DNA of 64,000 bases, from the NCBI GenBank assembly GCA_004194705.1, contig SADC01001370.1:62001-126000 (forward strand), in the 5' to 3' direction. The notes under the pieces are model-generated. The model was not told the DNA's origin and did not search any database. It saw only the letters and a list, made by a program, of their open reading frames with translations. The DNA is from Ditylenchus dipsaci (taxonomy: Eukaryota; Nematoda; Chromadorea; Rhabditida; Anguinidae). Below, one piece after another: positions 34,401-44,298 of the stretch (the first letter of the stretch is position 1; every line of letters starts with the position of its first letter). Made by a program: the position numbers and the translations under genes.

Positions 34401-36551
34401 TTTTTTTTAGAAGCAACTTCAATCATACGTGTTTGAGCTTAAAAGAAAGCCAAGATGTTAAACTTCAGGGTTCCGGTGAAATAACGAACATGAGTTAACT
34501 AAACATAGCAGAAAAGTGGGCTTGAACACAAAATGCCACCTCAAATCCAGGCTAAAATAAACCATCTCTAGTTTGGAGGGCAAGGAATTTTTTTTTTAGA
34601 AGCAACTTCAATTATACGTGTCTGTGCTTAAAAGAAAGCTAAGATGTTGAACTTGAGGGTTCCGAAAAAATATCGAACATAAAATTGCAAAAAGTAGCCA
34701 AAAATCAATCTTGAACACCATAAATTCATAAAAAGTGTGACGGACGGACGGACCCCCCCCCCCCCGACCCAAATACTATATAGAGATTGTAAAATTTATC
34801 CCAAATCATATAATTATCCACGCATCGTTAAAGTCCTAATAAAGTGGTTTCACAAAGGGAGGTCGGACCGTTTCATTCGGACACGCCCATTTTTTACTGT
34901 CATTCGGACACTCCCATTTTGATGCCGCGCCTTTTTGATGCCAGGGACATTTTGATGCCGGGACATCTTGATGCCGCACCGAATTCGTCCTTCCAAACGA
35001 AAGTGATAGGACGGCCGGCCACCCTATTACAGGGAACCTAGCCGAACACTGAAATAGGTGGGAGGGCCGCCCGGGGCCCTTTTTCCCACCCTACAGGCCG
35101 GTACCTGGGTGGGTACCCCTTGGTCAGGTGGATATCCACATGGAAAGCCTGAAAAACAAATGTTAGTCGAATTGAAAAACAAATAATCCGTTCATACGTA
35201 AAATTGTCAACCAAATCAGCTTTTGTAGTCCAAAATACAGTCAACTCTCGATACAGTGTACCCTCTATATAGTGTAGATCTCGATATAGTGTATATTTTT
35301 TCAACCTCATTTAGTCAGCTCTAAGCCAAACTGGCTTACACTGTACCCTCGATATAGTGTAGATTTTTCCTGGTCCCCAGCCTACACTGTATCGAGAGTT
35401 GACTGTACCAATTTTCGCTACCCGAATCCTGGAATCTTAGGTGCGTACCACCTGGTCTGGTGAAAAATACCGAAATCCCGATTTTAGGCTTACTTTTGAT
35501 TTTTAAGCCATACCCAAGACCACCCAAAAACCTATTATTTTCAATTTTTTCCCCTTGCAATGTGCAGTATACTGATCTTGGATTCGAAGCGGCCAACCAT
35601 TGGCCGTTTAGTGCATAGTCTCGCCTTTTCCAGTTTTTAAGGTAGAACGAATTCGGTGCGGCATCAAGATGTCCCGGCATCAAAATGTCCGAGGCATCAA
35701 AACGGCGCGGCATCAAATGTCACGTACCGCGTAATTATTGAAGGTTTTGCCATCACACCGCAACAACAGTTAATTCAACTTGAACTCACGACTTTTCGAA
35801 AAATTCGTAAGGTTTTTGTTACCAAAATGTTCCCAAGAAACTGGCGGCCATATTAAATATAAGGCTTTTCAGATGAGAAATAAAAACCCTTTTAATTTAA
35901 AGCAATCGCACTCGTGTATCTGTAAAGTGTGTATAAACCTATAAAAACACTCAAAAATATAGTGCTTATTTCTAGCCTTTGTGGGGCTAAAGTAAATCTG
36001 CCGCAAAAAATTCTTTGCCTTCTTTGACCTTTGTTTACGTTTTATATTTCCGGTCCCCATTTTCTATGGTTAACCAATAATAATGTTTAATTTCTCACAC
36101 TAAAAATTATAATTAGGTCGGATAGCACTTTTTTCTGGAAGTGGATTACTCCTCTGAAAACTTCTTTGATTTATCTATCTTTATTGAGGATTTAAATTTT
36201 TTGCAATAGCCTCAGAAAAATAGCTTATCGCCGAATTGATCTTTCGCACTTCTCAAAACTCGGTCAACTATTTTTTGATTGGGTCACACAGTTACCATTA
36301 ACTATTGAATTCCGAGAAGCAAAATACCAACCTGGATAGTCTCTTCTTTGGGGTGCCTCCTCCAACTGCCTTCTGGTCCTGCTTAACTGGTGATCTTTAG
36401 CAATCTCTTGTTCAATTCTTCGCCTTGCTGCCATCCTCTCGGGATCGACCCGCATTGCTATAGAATTTTGAAAAAAGATGGAGAATAAGTAAGCAGTAAG
36501 TAATAGTTGACATATCCTGCCTCGATCACAAAAACACCTTTGGCTCATCAT
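25401..36551 (-). CDS. dex-1: DEX-1-like transmembrane protein with two NIDO domains and EGF repeats
   Basis: Nineteen minus-strand exons: 36332-36551, 31660-31950, 31449-31529, 31343-31392, 31000-31275, 30811-30942, 30374-30517, 30083-30321, 29901-30032, 29331-29480, 28948-29058, 28793-28887, 27824-28661, 27583-27765, 26992-27139, 26851-26938, 26648-26804, 25564-25764, 25401-25472. All phases agree and the sum is 1,203 codons once one missing base at about 31093-31098 is allowed. Order: signal peptide ([18 protein letters not shown]), NIDO domain 1 ([10 protein letters not shown]...[11 protein letters not shown]), three EGF-like modules including a calcium-binding type ([11 protein letters not shown]), NIDO domain 2 (LYPHQGEKL...PGIWLYRVD), a long Ser/Thr/Pro-rich stalk, one membrane segment ([17 protein letters not shown]) and a cytoplasmic tail. 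Two NIDO domains around EGFs plus a membrane anchor match C. elegans DEX-1, an apical matrix adhesion protein that anchors dendrite tips; nidogen itself has one NIDO domain. The last exon uses an AAG acceptor and is less sure. Confidence 0.88.
25857..26101. mobile_element. CCGTATTT-family MITE in dex-1 intron
   Basis: Ends CCGTGTTTCCTCTAATAAGC and GCTTATTAGAGGAAATACGG are inverted, flanked by TA. The whole unit is a hairpin: arms of about 110 bases pair almost perfectly around GCTGGGATCTGC. It lies in the intron 25765-26647. Confidence 0.85.
26134..26356. mobile_element. second CCGTATTT-family MITE in the same intron
   Basis: Left end ACCCTATTTCCTATAATAGC and right end CTATTAGATGAAATACGG form a diverged inverted pair, TA at the flanks. 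GGAGTTATT motifs are repeated inside. It sits 30 bases from the previous copy. Confidence 0.65.
29515..29873. mobile_element. IS630-type hairpin MITE in dex-1 intron
   Basis: Ends CCGGGTGGTCCAAGATTTTT and AAATCTTGGACCACCCGG are inverted, with TA outside. Arms of about 165 bases are almost perfectly complementary around a short CCATCCAGAGGCCATC centre. Block order and the phrase CTTGGTCCCCCTGTGG match the transposon remnant at 60075-60560, which suggests that element class as its parent. It lies between the exons at 29331-29480 and 29901-30032. Confidence 0.8.
31985..32033 (-). repeat. tRNA-like B-box remnant
   Basis: On the minus strand, GATGGTTCGATTCCCCTTTG is a good pol III B-box/T-arm. 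The rest of a tRNA is not present. It sits just upstream of the second dex-1 exon, inside intron 1. Confidence 0.4.
32860..33185 (+). pseudogene. Merlin/ISXO2-type transposase N-terminal fragment, copy 1
   Basis: Two exon-like pieces, 32860-32970 and 33018-33185, joined over a 47-base GT-AG gap. They encode a zinc-ribbon pair (YCDECGSAM, then WRC), a basic run, and [20 protein letters not shown], which fits the helix-turn-helix part of IS1595/ISXO2-like (Merlin) transposases (SIRxGSFFxxSxLxLxxWL). A run of seven A at about 33031-33037 is one base short of keeping frame. The catalytic domain is absent, so the piece cannot transpose by itself. It probably was captured by the Helitron. Confidence 0.7.
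33520..33845 (+). pseudogene. Merlin/ISXO2-type transposase N-terminal fragment, copy 2
   Basis: Second copy, 660 bases downstream of the first, with the same exon-like pieces, the same short A run and the same missing catalytic part. It differs by one base seen (CGACTTCTCC instead of CGATTTCTCC), which changes one codon. The shared frame break shows it was present before the duplication, or that both copies were collapsed from the same reads. Confidence 0.7.
34190..34670. repeat. three ~190-bp tandem repeats at the Helitron 5' side
   Basis: Each unit contains TTTGGAGGGCAAGGAA, TTTTTAGAAGCAACTTC and AAGATGTT followed by GAGGGTTCCG. Starts are near 34195, 34383 and 34574. Two further units lie in the related element at 53300-53590. 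Confidence 0.8.
34905..35715. mobile_element. composite element with GATGCC arms in dex-1 intron 1
   Basis: The left arm (about 34920-34990) repeats TTTTGATGCCGGGACAT and ends CCGCACCGAATTCG; the right arm (35645-35715) starts CGAATTCGGTGCGGCATCAA and repeats the inverted unit. The 650 bases between include a pogo-like MITE. No flanking duplication was found. Confidence 0.65.
35238..35405. mobile_element. pogo-like MITE
   Basis: Ends CAGTCAACTCTCGATACAGT and ACTGTATCGAGAGTTGACTG are perfect inverted repeats flanked by TA. Inner CTCGATATAGTGTA motifs repeat. The 168-base unit has no coding content. Confidence 0.85.
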
Positions 36552-39050
36552 CCAAAATTAGCGAAAAAAGCTCTCTTGTAAAAGCTTTTCTTGCAATATG
36601 AACCAAGTACTAGAAATGTGCATATTAAAATTTCAAAAATACAACTTCTCGAATAAACGAACCAATAAAGAAAAAGTAATAATAATAAATAGTTGGACAA
36701 TTTGAAATGCAGGAAGGAACAGGTACACATTTCAAATATACAAGACGAAATCTGGACCGGACAACTCTTGTTAATAACAACCTGACTATCTGCTTACACT
36801 ACAAGCACAACAGAAAGAGGTCTAAGCAACTAAATCAGGTCTTCGAACTCAAAATTTCAGGACACTTGCTCAAAATAAGAACGTTTAGGGCGTTTTAGCA
36901 GAAGTGTGCTTTTTTATCCACTGCTTATTGCTCTTTTGCTGTTAAAGGATAAGACTTTGAATTAAAATTAAAAAAAAAGATTTGAAGCTTCTAAATAACC
37001 ACGGATCTTATGAATACGAACATTTCGAAGCCCTGAACTAAATCGGAATATATTTGAGTTTTGAGATTGATTTTCACTACCAAAACTCCATAGTGAAAAC
37101 TCCATACTGAGCATATACTCCAAATTTAGATTCCTCAGATTACAGGCTTTTCCATGTGGGGTCAAACATATGGTTCTCATTATGAACTTTTTCAAATAAT
37201 CAAAAAAAATTCGAACACCTCTTTTTTATTGGGACCGTAGTGTTACAGAAATGCTAACGGTCATTTACTGATTTATTATGTCAGACAAAATAGAAAAAAG
37301 TGAAAATTAAAAAAATTGCAATCGGAAATGAGTAAAAAGCAAATAAGTAAAACAAAAGCAATTGTTGCCCCCTAAGCTAGATGAATGTATAATTGAGGGG
37401 TGCACTAATACTGCAGTCGTCTACAAGGAATACAGACCAAATTCTGTTGTAGCATCAATTCAATTATCCCTCGCCCAATGCTACAAGTCAATTAGAGGAT
37501 GGCAAACAAAGAAGGGAACGTCGATGGACCGGCGGCCATTCCCAAAAAATCAATCCGAAAGTTGCATAATTGCCCCTCTAGCAGCACCAAGTAAATCAAC
37601 TTGATGTGCAATCGATGACGACTGCTTCAGGCAGTCATTCTTCCCTCTCTACCTCTTTTGCTCATGCATCCTTAGAGGCAGCTCACCTCCAGTCTCACCC
37701 AAATAAGTTAACAAAGGGCAATAATATATACACTTTTACCATATTTAAATTAACACCAAACGCCGTGTTTGCTAAAATATAGTTCTACTCTTTCAAACCT
37801 CCAGGATTCGAAAAAATTTGTGGTCGATCTCGAAATTTTTGAGCGCTCAACTGAAATAAAAAAAAGTATTGGGTTGATCCATAAATTCAATCCGTTATTC
37901 ATTTTTTCCTTTCATTATTTTTTGGGAGACAAGGGCCGATTGCACATAAAACAATCGTGATTCTGACAGTTCGTAGCGGTTTTTTTGAAAAAGACTCTTA
38001 AAATTGTTTTTTGTACTTTTACATAAAAAGTATTCATTTCACCCAAAAAAACTTTGGTTTGAGACCTCCAGTTATCAAAATTTCCTCAAAAATCTTAATC
38101 ATACATCAGAATTTTTGTTTCGCGTCGGTGAAAAAAAATCGAAAAAATTTGGCCAAAAATAAAATAATGTGCTCATGAAACTTTCAGTTTGCTGATAATT
38201 CTAGGTTGCTACATTTTAGCATCTGACCCATCCCGGTGTCGCATTCCTAAAAAATATTTACTCAAACTCCGTATTATTGAATCTTACACGATGAAAATGG
38301 CGACGGGATAATCTCCGCTCACTTTGCTGAATTTTATAATATCGTCCCGTCACAGTGCCCTGTCCGGAAAATGTCTAATCTAAATCTAGGCCCCATCTGC
38401 TGTAGATACAACCAAAGAATATTCCACTTAGAAGTCAATTTTACATTAGCTGTTTAGTCCTTAATGACACCCTTAACCACCTTAATCCAATTAAGGTACT
38501 AGACGACATATTTAAACTACTACTACCATCAATAGTATTGTTGTAGTTGAAGCGTGGAGAACAGGCAAATTAAACCTATTAATGCTTATGGTAGTGCTTG
38601 CTGTTGATTAGTGATGTGAGTGGTTTGAGCAGAAGCTAGCTACGTCTTTTCTTGTTATTCTCTTTTTGCCGGGCAGGCAGTCAAGCAAAACCCCCTGGTG
38701 TTGTCGCTGTCAAGGTCGATGATCAAGGAGGCCCGCCCCTACTGTGCCTCTTTGTAAATGGTGCTATTGTGAATTGTACAGGATGGACAAAAACTCTGCT
38801 AGTAGTAATAGAACCGGATAGTCGCCAACTTTTTTGGCTTAGTTTGATTTGCAACTTACTGGAAGAAGAAGGAAGAATGGTGAGGAACAACAGGACCAGC
38901 TACAAAAATGTAGTCACTAGTTTGGTATGTGTAGTCAGGCAAAAGCAACAAAAAAATAAGCTCTACATAATCTCATATATTCTCACGATATAATTTTTTC
39001 AATATTTGAAAACTTTAGTTAAGGGTATAACGTTATTAAGGGTATTAAGG
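36552..39050. other. upstream flank of the dex-1-like gene
   Basis: No coding exon recognised. The first few hundred bases left of the dex-1 start (in its 5' direction, above 36551) should hold its promoter, but I see no defined motif. A mariner-type end TATTGGGTTGATCCATAAA lies at about 37868. The frame at 38652-38993 has no family resemblance. Confidence 0.4.
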
Positions 39051-39350
39051 GTATAACGTTTGGCGAATTTGAAACTCAAAAGAGTAAAATATCTCTAAGG
39101 GTATATATGGAGATACTTATTTAGACATATTAAGGGTATTTGGCCGCTTCGCGGCCAAAGAACAGCACACTCCACATTGCAAGGGATAGGGGTACATACA
39201 TGTGTTAACCCCTGACCCTTGCAATGTGGAATATGCTAGACTTTGGCCATCACATTCAGCCAAATACCCTTGATATGTCTAAATAAGTATCTCCATATAT
39301 ACCCTTAGAGATATTTTACTCTTTTGAGTTTCAAATTCGCCAAACGTTTC
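39051..39350. mobile_element. hairpin MITE with nested stem
   Basis: Outer arms ACGTTTGGCGAATTTGAAAC and GTTTCAAATTCGCCAAACGT are reverse complements and extend about 110 bases on each side. A second stem in the centre pairs CACATTGCAAGGG with CCCTTGCAATGTG. A third, diverged TTCGCCAAACGT lies just outside at 39373. Confidence 0.8.
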
Positions 39351-41169
39351 GCGAATTTGAAAAAAGTTCATATTCGCCAAACGTCTATACCCAAATTATG
39401 ATTTAAAAAATGATAATCTCAGAATGCTTTAACCAAGAAATGAAGAATTAAGATCGACCCTCAAATTCAACCACCAGCTGAGTCCAAACTTTTTTACCTC
39501 AACTTTAAAATCCTTTTCTAGCTGTTAGTAGTGGCAAATAGATATTTAGAAAAATGTTCGCTGAATTTCCTGTTACCCTTATTAGCCTAGAGTCGCTTCA
39601 GAAAAACCGGTAAAATCAAAATATTTTTTAAATTTTTCGAGCTAGATTGGCATTGACGGGAAATTTGAGATTATACACAATAATTACAATAAATATAATT
39701 GCAATAAGTTAGGTTTTACAGATGAGGAAAATAATCCCAAGTTAGAAAAAGCTGGTTCCTAGATTTTCTTCGTTTTTTGTATCATAAATAAGGTTTTATA
39801 AGAGCCGATTTTCGGCCGACTGGGGATTCCTTTTCTCCGCTGAAAAACGAACTTTACAAAATTTGTTTATTGTGCAAAAAGTGGTGTAAAAGGTGATAGA
39901 AATGTCAGAACCATCTCGGAGCCAAAGCTCAATTCTCCATCACTCTAGATACACTATCACACTGAGGAAAAGCGTCGAAAATTGTGGAGAAAAGTGTCTT
40001 ACCCAAAACTTGAGGAAGTGTAAAGAAATAGAGAAATCGTAGATATGAAAAATATTTCATCCCAGGTACACACTTGAATCATCTAAAACCCCAAAAAAGA
40101 AATAAATGATAAAAAAATACGAAAAAAATTTACATGTTATTACAAAATACCGAGGAACTCGTTACAAAAGTCGTATACAAAATAAAAATATATATAATTT
40201 CAAAAAAAAATCAAGGATAATTTAATTTGCGTATAAATAAAGAGCCATACAAAGCCTGCGATTAAAATGAAGCGCTTGGATCTCAAATAAAACGTATCTA
40301 GTGTTGTTTATGCAAAAATTATTGCAACAACTAAAAACTAGCTTTGCATTTCACTTTCACATTTCTCAACAACAACAAGCAAAAGTAATGGAATTAGACA
40401 AACGGTTGGTGAGTGTAATGCACCACCACTTTCTCTGCACAAAGAGACAATTAACGGCAGGAAGAATCCACAAATATGTCTTCCACACATTTTCTAATTA
40501 ATCTCAGCAGCAGCAGAGATGAATAGAAATAAGTGGTAGCAGGAGCTAGCGCCCATCCAGAAATGGATCAGCAGCGGGAAATCCGTGGCTTACCCTTCCA
40601 CCTGGGTGTGATTATGCATTGCTGATAGTGGCTGGGGCAGGGGATGCATCAATCTCGCAGACACCTTATGGAGGGCAAGATGCAAATATTTTAGCATCTC
40701 CTCCAACTTTCTTCTTCTCCTTATTGCCCTCTTTAAGCACTAGGGGCAGGAAGGCGCCAATTGACCTCCCTCTCTATTCATTAGAAGACGGGAGACCAGC
40801 AGCAACTTCTACAATAATAAATATATGAGTGGATGAATGACTACTGCTCCTCCTCTTTCTACTGCTACTCCTCTGTGTGTTCTTTACGAGAAATAAGTGA
40901 GTGAGGGAAATATCTGCTACTGCTTTCGACCCCATTTACCCTGCGCTTGATGGTAATCAAAAAATTAAGAAAATAATGCGAAAATGATTTTTAAGCATAC
41001 ACAAAGGATTTTTTCTTCAGAATTTTAATTTTGAGTACAAAGTAAAAAATTAAAATAGACTTAAAATGGGTATATTGAGCAGATTTTCTTAAGCGCGTAG
41101 GTAGTACTTGTAGAAAATATTTAACCTTTAAAATACCATATTTATTCTAGCAAACCGAATCCCTAACCC
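39351..41169. other. spacer, nothing recognised
   Basis: About 1.8 kb of AT-rich sequence with short CAACAACA and CT-rich tracts (40360-40380, 40840-40870). No exon with splice context and no clear repeat. Confidence 0.4.
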
Positions 41170-41362
41170 TCCCCCCTAATTCAAAATCGTGTTTTTGGCA
41201 TTGTGTTTTGACCCGCTTTTGCAGACTATTCTTCAGCAAGTTAACCCTCATTTTGAAGCTGATGTCACTGGCTGCAAAATGAGGGATAACTTGCTCAAGA
41301 GTAGTCTGCAAAAAGTGGGTCAAAAACGCAATGCCAAAAAAATGATTTTGAATTAGGAGGTG
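41170..41362. mobile_element. foldback MITE, relative of 9706-9850
   Basis: CCTAATTCAAAATCGTG (left) and the inverted TGATTTTGAATTAGG (right) are the ends. Inside, GCAAGTTAACCCTCATTTTG pairs with CAAAATGAGGGATAACTTGC. Confidence 0.75.
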
Positions 41363-41523
41363 ACGGTTTTTTAGAATAAATATGCTATAACAAGGGTGAT
41401 GGGTATTCTTTTTTAGAAAAATTACATTTTTAAAAGAATGCTTCTTGTTTAGTGCTCTGTCGTCAAAAAATTGGTTAAACTCTTTTTTAAACACTATATT
41501 CGAACACGAGGGTTTTTCACTTA

Positions 41524-42195
41524 TTTAAAAATAGTGTTTAAACAACTCCTAAGCAATTTTTATATGCTTGAAACGATAAAAACGTTATTTTCTAACATTT
41601 TTCCACACAAAAAATGGTATTTTTGAAAAAAAATTTGACTTTTTGCCTTGGGGACCAAGGCAAATTACCTTGTATTAAGGTGTTCTACCCCGTTTCGGTC
41701 ACTGGAGCTGGGCAAAAAGAGTCTCTTTATGCATTTTCAATCAAGAGTCTTTCTCGGAATTATGTCTAAGGTAAGTGAGTGCGCGCATCTCTAACCAACC
41801 AAGCCCCCTGCGACCCCTTCGGGGCGCAGGGGGCTTGGTTACTTGGGGTTGAGATGCGCACACCCACATACCTTAGACGCAAATCACTCGAAAGGGACTC
41901 TGGATGCATAAAAATGTATGCATACCAGAGTTTCTTTATGCGGTAGGCCCCAGTCAACAAAACTATGTTCAAATTCCATCTTTTTGTGGTATCCAGGTAC
42001 CCTTTCAGGTTGGATTGCCTTGGGGGACCAAGGCAAAAAGTCGAATTTTAGTCAAAAAAATTATTTTTCTAAAAATCCATTTTTGTGCGGAAAAATTTTG
42101 TGTGGAAAAATGTCAGAAAATAACTTTTTTATCGTTTTAAGCATATAAAAAATACTTAGAAGTCATTTAAACACTATTTTTAAATAAGTGAAAAA
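41524..42195. mobile_element. foldback element enclosing a dispersed repeat
   Basis: The arms (about 41524-41670 and 42020-42195) share AAAATAGTGTTTAAA, AAACGATAAAAACGTTATTTT and TTGCCTTGGGGACCAAGGCAA in inverted order. The space between is filled by the dispersed repeat at 41690-41975. Confidence 0.75.
41690..41975. repeat. dispersed repeat with CCCCCTGCG hairpin
   Basis: The fullest copy of the family. It contains a strong stem-loop at about 41805-41847 (CCAAGCCCCCTGCG paired with CGCAGGGGGCTTGG), then GAGATGCGCACAC, and ATGCGGTAGGCCCCAGTCAA at the right end. Other copies are listed under 22845-23060. Confidence 0.75.
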
Positions 42196-42253
42196 CCCGA
42201 TCACCCCCCCCCCCAACCCAATAAGTGCCAAATCACTTTTGTCGCTAACTTTA

Positions 42254-43013
42254 CCGTGTTGCCCAAAATCTCAGCTATCGTTTAAAAAAGAGCGGCCAAA
42301 AAAGTGAGTCCTAATAGGGGATATATTGGGTTGATCAGCAAGTTCGCGGACTAACCATTACATTTTTTTCAAAAAATTTTTTCTTTGCAAAATTATTGAA
42401 ACTGGCCATTCTAGGTCTAAAATTGTGCGCTGAGCACGAATCTGTGCTCCTATCGCCGTAAAGATTTAAAAAACTTGACGAAACGATCATATTAATTGAA
42501 AAGAGCTTCAAATTGCTTTTCATTATTTAATTTTTTAGATGTACTTCGTGGAACGTTTACGTCATTGATGGTGACTATTTTAATGTATAATTTTTTTGTT
42601 GTTGTCATTTCCTGTTCTCTGAGCGCAGATTCGTGCTCAGCGGGCAGTTTTAGATAAGCCTAGAATCAGGGTTCGCAGATGTCCTGATTTATCAGGAATC
42701 TCCTGATTTTTCAATTCAAATCCTGATTTTTGATCGCCAAAATCAGGGATTACCTGATTTTAGGAGATTTTTTTGTTCAAAATCCTGATTTTTGAGATTT
42801 TTTTTGTTCAAAATCCTGATTTTCCGTTTTTTCATCTGTGAACCCTGCCTAGAATAGCCCGTTTCAGTAGTTTTGCAAAGAAAAATTTTTTGAAAAAAAA
42901 TTGTAAGGGTTAGTCCGCGAACTTGCTGATCAACCCAATATATCTTCTATTAGGACTCAATTTTTTTGGGTGCTCTTTTTTTAACGATAGCTGACATTTT
43001 GGGCAACACTGAT
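42254..43013. mobile_element. mariner-type foldback with a nested hAT-like MITE
   Basis: The outer arms include CCGTGTTGCCCAAAATCTCAG and its inverted copy near 43000. Inside them, TATTGGGTTGATCAGCAAG (42325-42343) and CTTGCTGATCAACCCAATA (42922-42940) are exact inverted mariner-like termini. The centre contains a separate insertion at 42667-42847. Confidence 0.75.
42667..42847. mobile_element. hAT-like MITE, TSD CCTAGAAT, CCTGATTT arms
   Basis: The element begins CAGGGTTCGCAGATG and ends CATCTGTGAACCCTG. The 8-mer CCTAGAAT flanks it exactly (42659-42666 and 42848-42855). TCCTGATTT and its near copies occur at least seven times within 181 bases. This is a textbook hAT non-autonomous unit. 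Confidence 0.9.
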
Positions 43014-43404
43014 CAACCCAATACCTATTTTTACGAAGGACATTTTTCATAGGGATTGGATTTTAGCCTAGCCTTATGCTGAGTTTTCGTGTTTAAGCCA
43101 ATTTTCGGCCAGTTTTTGCAAACTTATGTCGAATGTATTTTAGGATTTTGTAAAATGATTTACAATTATTAATAGGTACAAAAAAGATGAAAGCGCCGAT
43201 AGGCGCCTGTTGCTCCTTGCTTCAAAGTAAATGTATTTTTTTAATGAAAAATGTAATGATGGCTTTTTGTGATATGTGCGAATAAGTTTCAATTAGGACT
43301 CTTCGTGAAACTGAAACTCTTAAAATTCTTTTGTTTGAACACACTCATATTAGAATTAACGGAAAATTACAGAAATCAGGAGTAAAGCAGCAGCAGATGG
43401 ACGG
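43014..43404. other. spacer, nothing recognised
   Basis: No coding exon or complete repeat was seen. A GC hairpin AGCGCCGATAGGCGCCT near 43190 resembles the Helitron 3' hairpin but lacks the CTRR end. Confidence 0.35.
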
Positions 43405-43864
43405 ATTGTTAGCAGTGATGTAAAAATGTAAATTTCGGCACCGCACCGCACCGGCACCGGTGCCTGTTGTCGGCACCGGCACCGGTGCCGCACCGGGCCT
43501 TAAATGAGACACCGGCACCGGTGCCGGCACCTGGCTGAACATTTTCACCGGCACCGGTGCCTATCACATTCAGTACATTTTTTAAGGAAAAAGTTCATTT
43601 TTTAACGGGGATGAGTTTTGTTGTTTCAAAAAAAGTTTGGCTTATACAGAAATATGAATTTTATTGAAATTGAGCAGCCCACAACGCTTTACGAGCAGTT
43701 GTCCAGAACGGCCTTTATGCCTTATTGTATTTATTGTGACCCCCTGAGAAGAGTCTTTTAACGCTAGCTGACGTGGCAAGAGATGGTAAGGTCACGAGTG
43801 CGATTTGTGATAGCTTCGGGAACAATTAAATCAATTTATATTTTCAGTTGTTTGTTAAATCAGC

Positions 43865-44006
43865 TCACTTCCTTAGTTGCTTTCCGTAGTCAAAAGCATT
43901 GCTTTTAATTGACCCTTTTTGAACTGTTTCAATGTATTGGTTCATTTCTTCATCCAATGGGTCTGAAACGTGTTTCTCAGCCTGAGATTTTCCAAATTCG
44001 AAAAAG
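43865..44006 (-). pseudogene. possible hAT transposase remnant
   Basis: A 47-codon frame reads FFEFGKSQAEKHVSDPLDEE..., acid-rich and ending KQLRK then a stop. Its place in a hAT-type element and its composition suggest the tail region of a hAT/ZBED-type transposase, but the conserved motifs of that family are not present, so the assignment is weak. Confidence 0.35.
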
Positions 44007-44049
44007 CAAAAGAAAACGAATCCTTGGCACCATTAATATAGTATTAATA

Positions 44050-44298
44050 CCGTATTTCCTCTAATTTCTCCCTCCCTCTAATTACTCCCCCCCTCCTAAC
44101 TTCAAGTGGTCTGAAATTTCTGTTTTCATTTACTGTTTGAACTGTGTAAAAAGTGCCTGAGAGGGATTTTAAAAATCTAACAGGCACTTTTTACACAGCT
44201 CAAACAGTAAATGAAAACAGAAATTTCAGGCCACCTAAAGTTTGAAAAAATTGCATGCCTCTAATTACTCCCCCGGGGGAGAATTAGAGGAAATACGG
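44050..44298. mobile_element. CCGTATTT-family MITE nested in the hAT-like element
   Basis: Ends CCGTATTTCCTCTAATTTCT and GAGAATTAGAGGAAATACGG are inverted, TA-flanked. The inner CTGAAATTTCTGTTTTCATT block has an inverted partner around AAAAGTGCCTG; similar blocks occur in the copy at 54018-54252. Confidence 0.8.

Larger units (their letters stand above)
32223..34786 (-). mobile_element. non-autonomous Helitron in dex-1 intron 1
   Basis: Read on the minus strand the unit starts TCTCTATATAG after an A, and ends with a GC hairpin (AGGCGCCGATAGGCGCCT), eight bases, then CTAG before a T. That is the Helitron rule: 5' TC, 3' hairpin a short distance before CTRR, insertion between A and T. There is no Rep/helicase. 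It carries a 20-bp minisatellite, a tandem duplication of about 660 bp with a Merlin-type transposase fragment, and three roughly 190-bp repeats at the 5' end. A shorter relative lies at 52433-53669. Confidence 0.8.

Noticed and set aside
38652..38993. 113-codon open frame with moderate hydrophobicity
   Set aside because: No family resemblance, no splice support, and codon pattern like the surrounding AT-rich spacer.
43185..43225. Third Helitron 3' end (GC hairpin GCGCCGATAGGCGC)
   Set aside because: The hairpin is present but not followed by CTRR and no partner end was seen.
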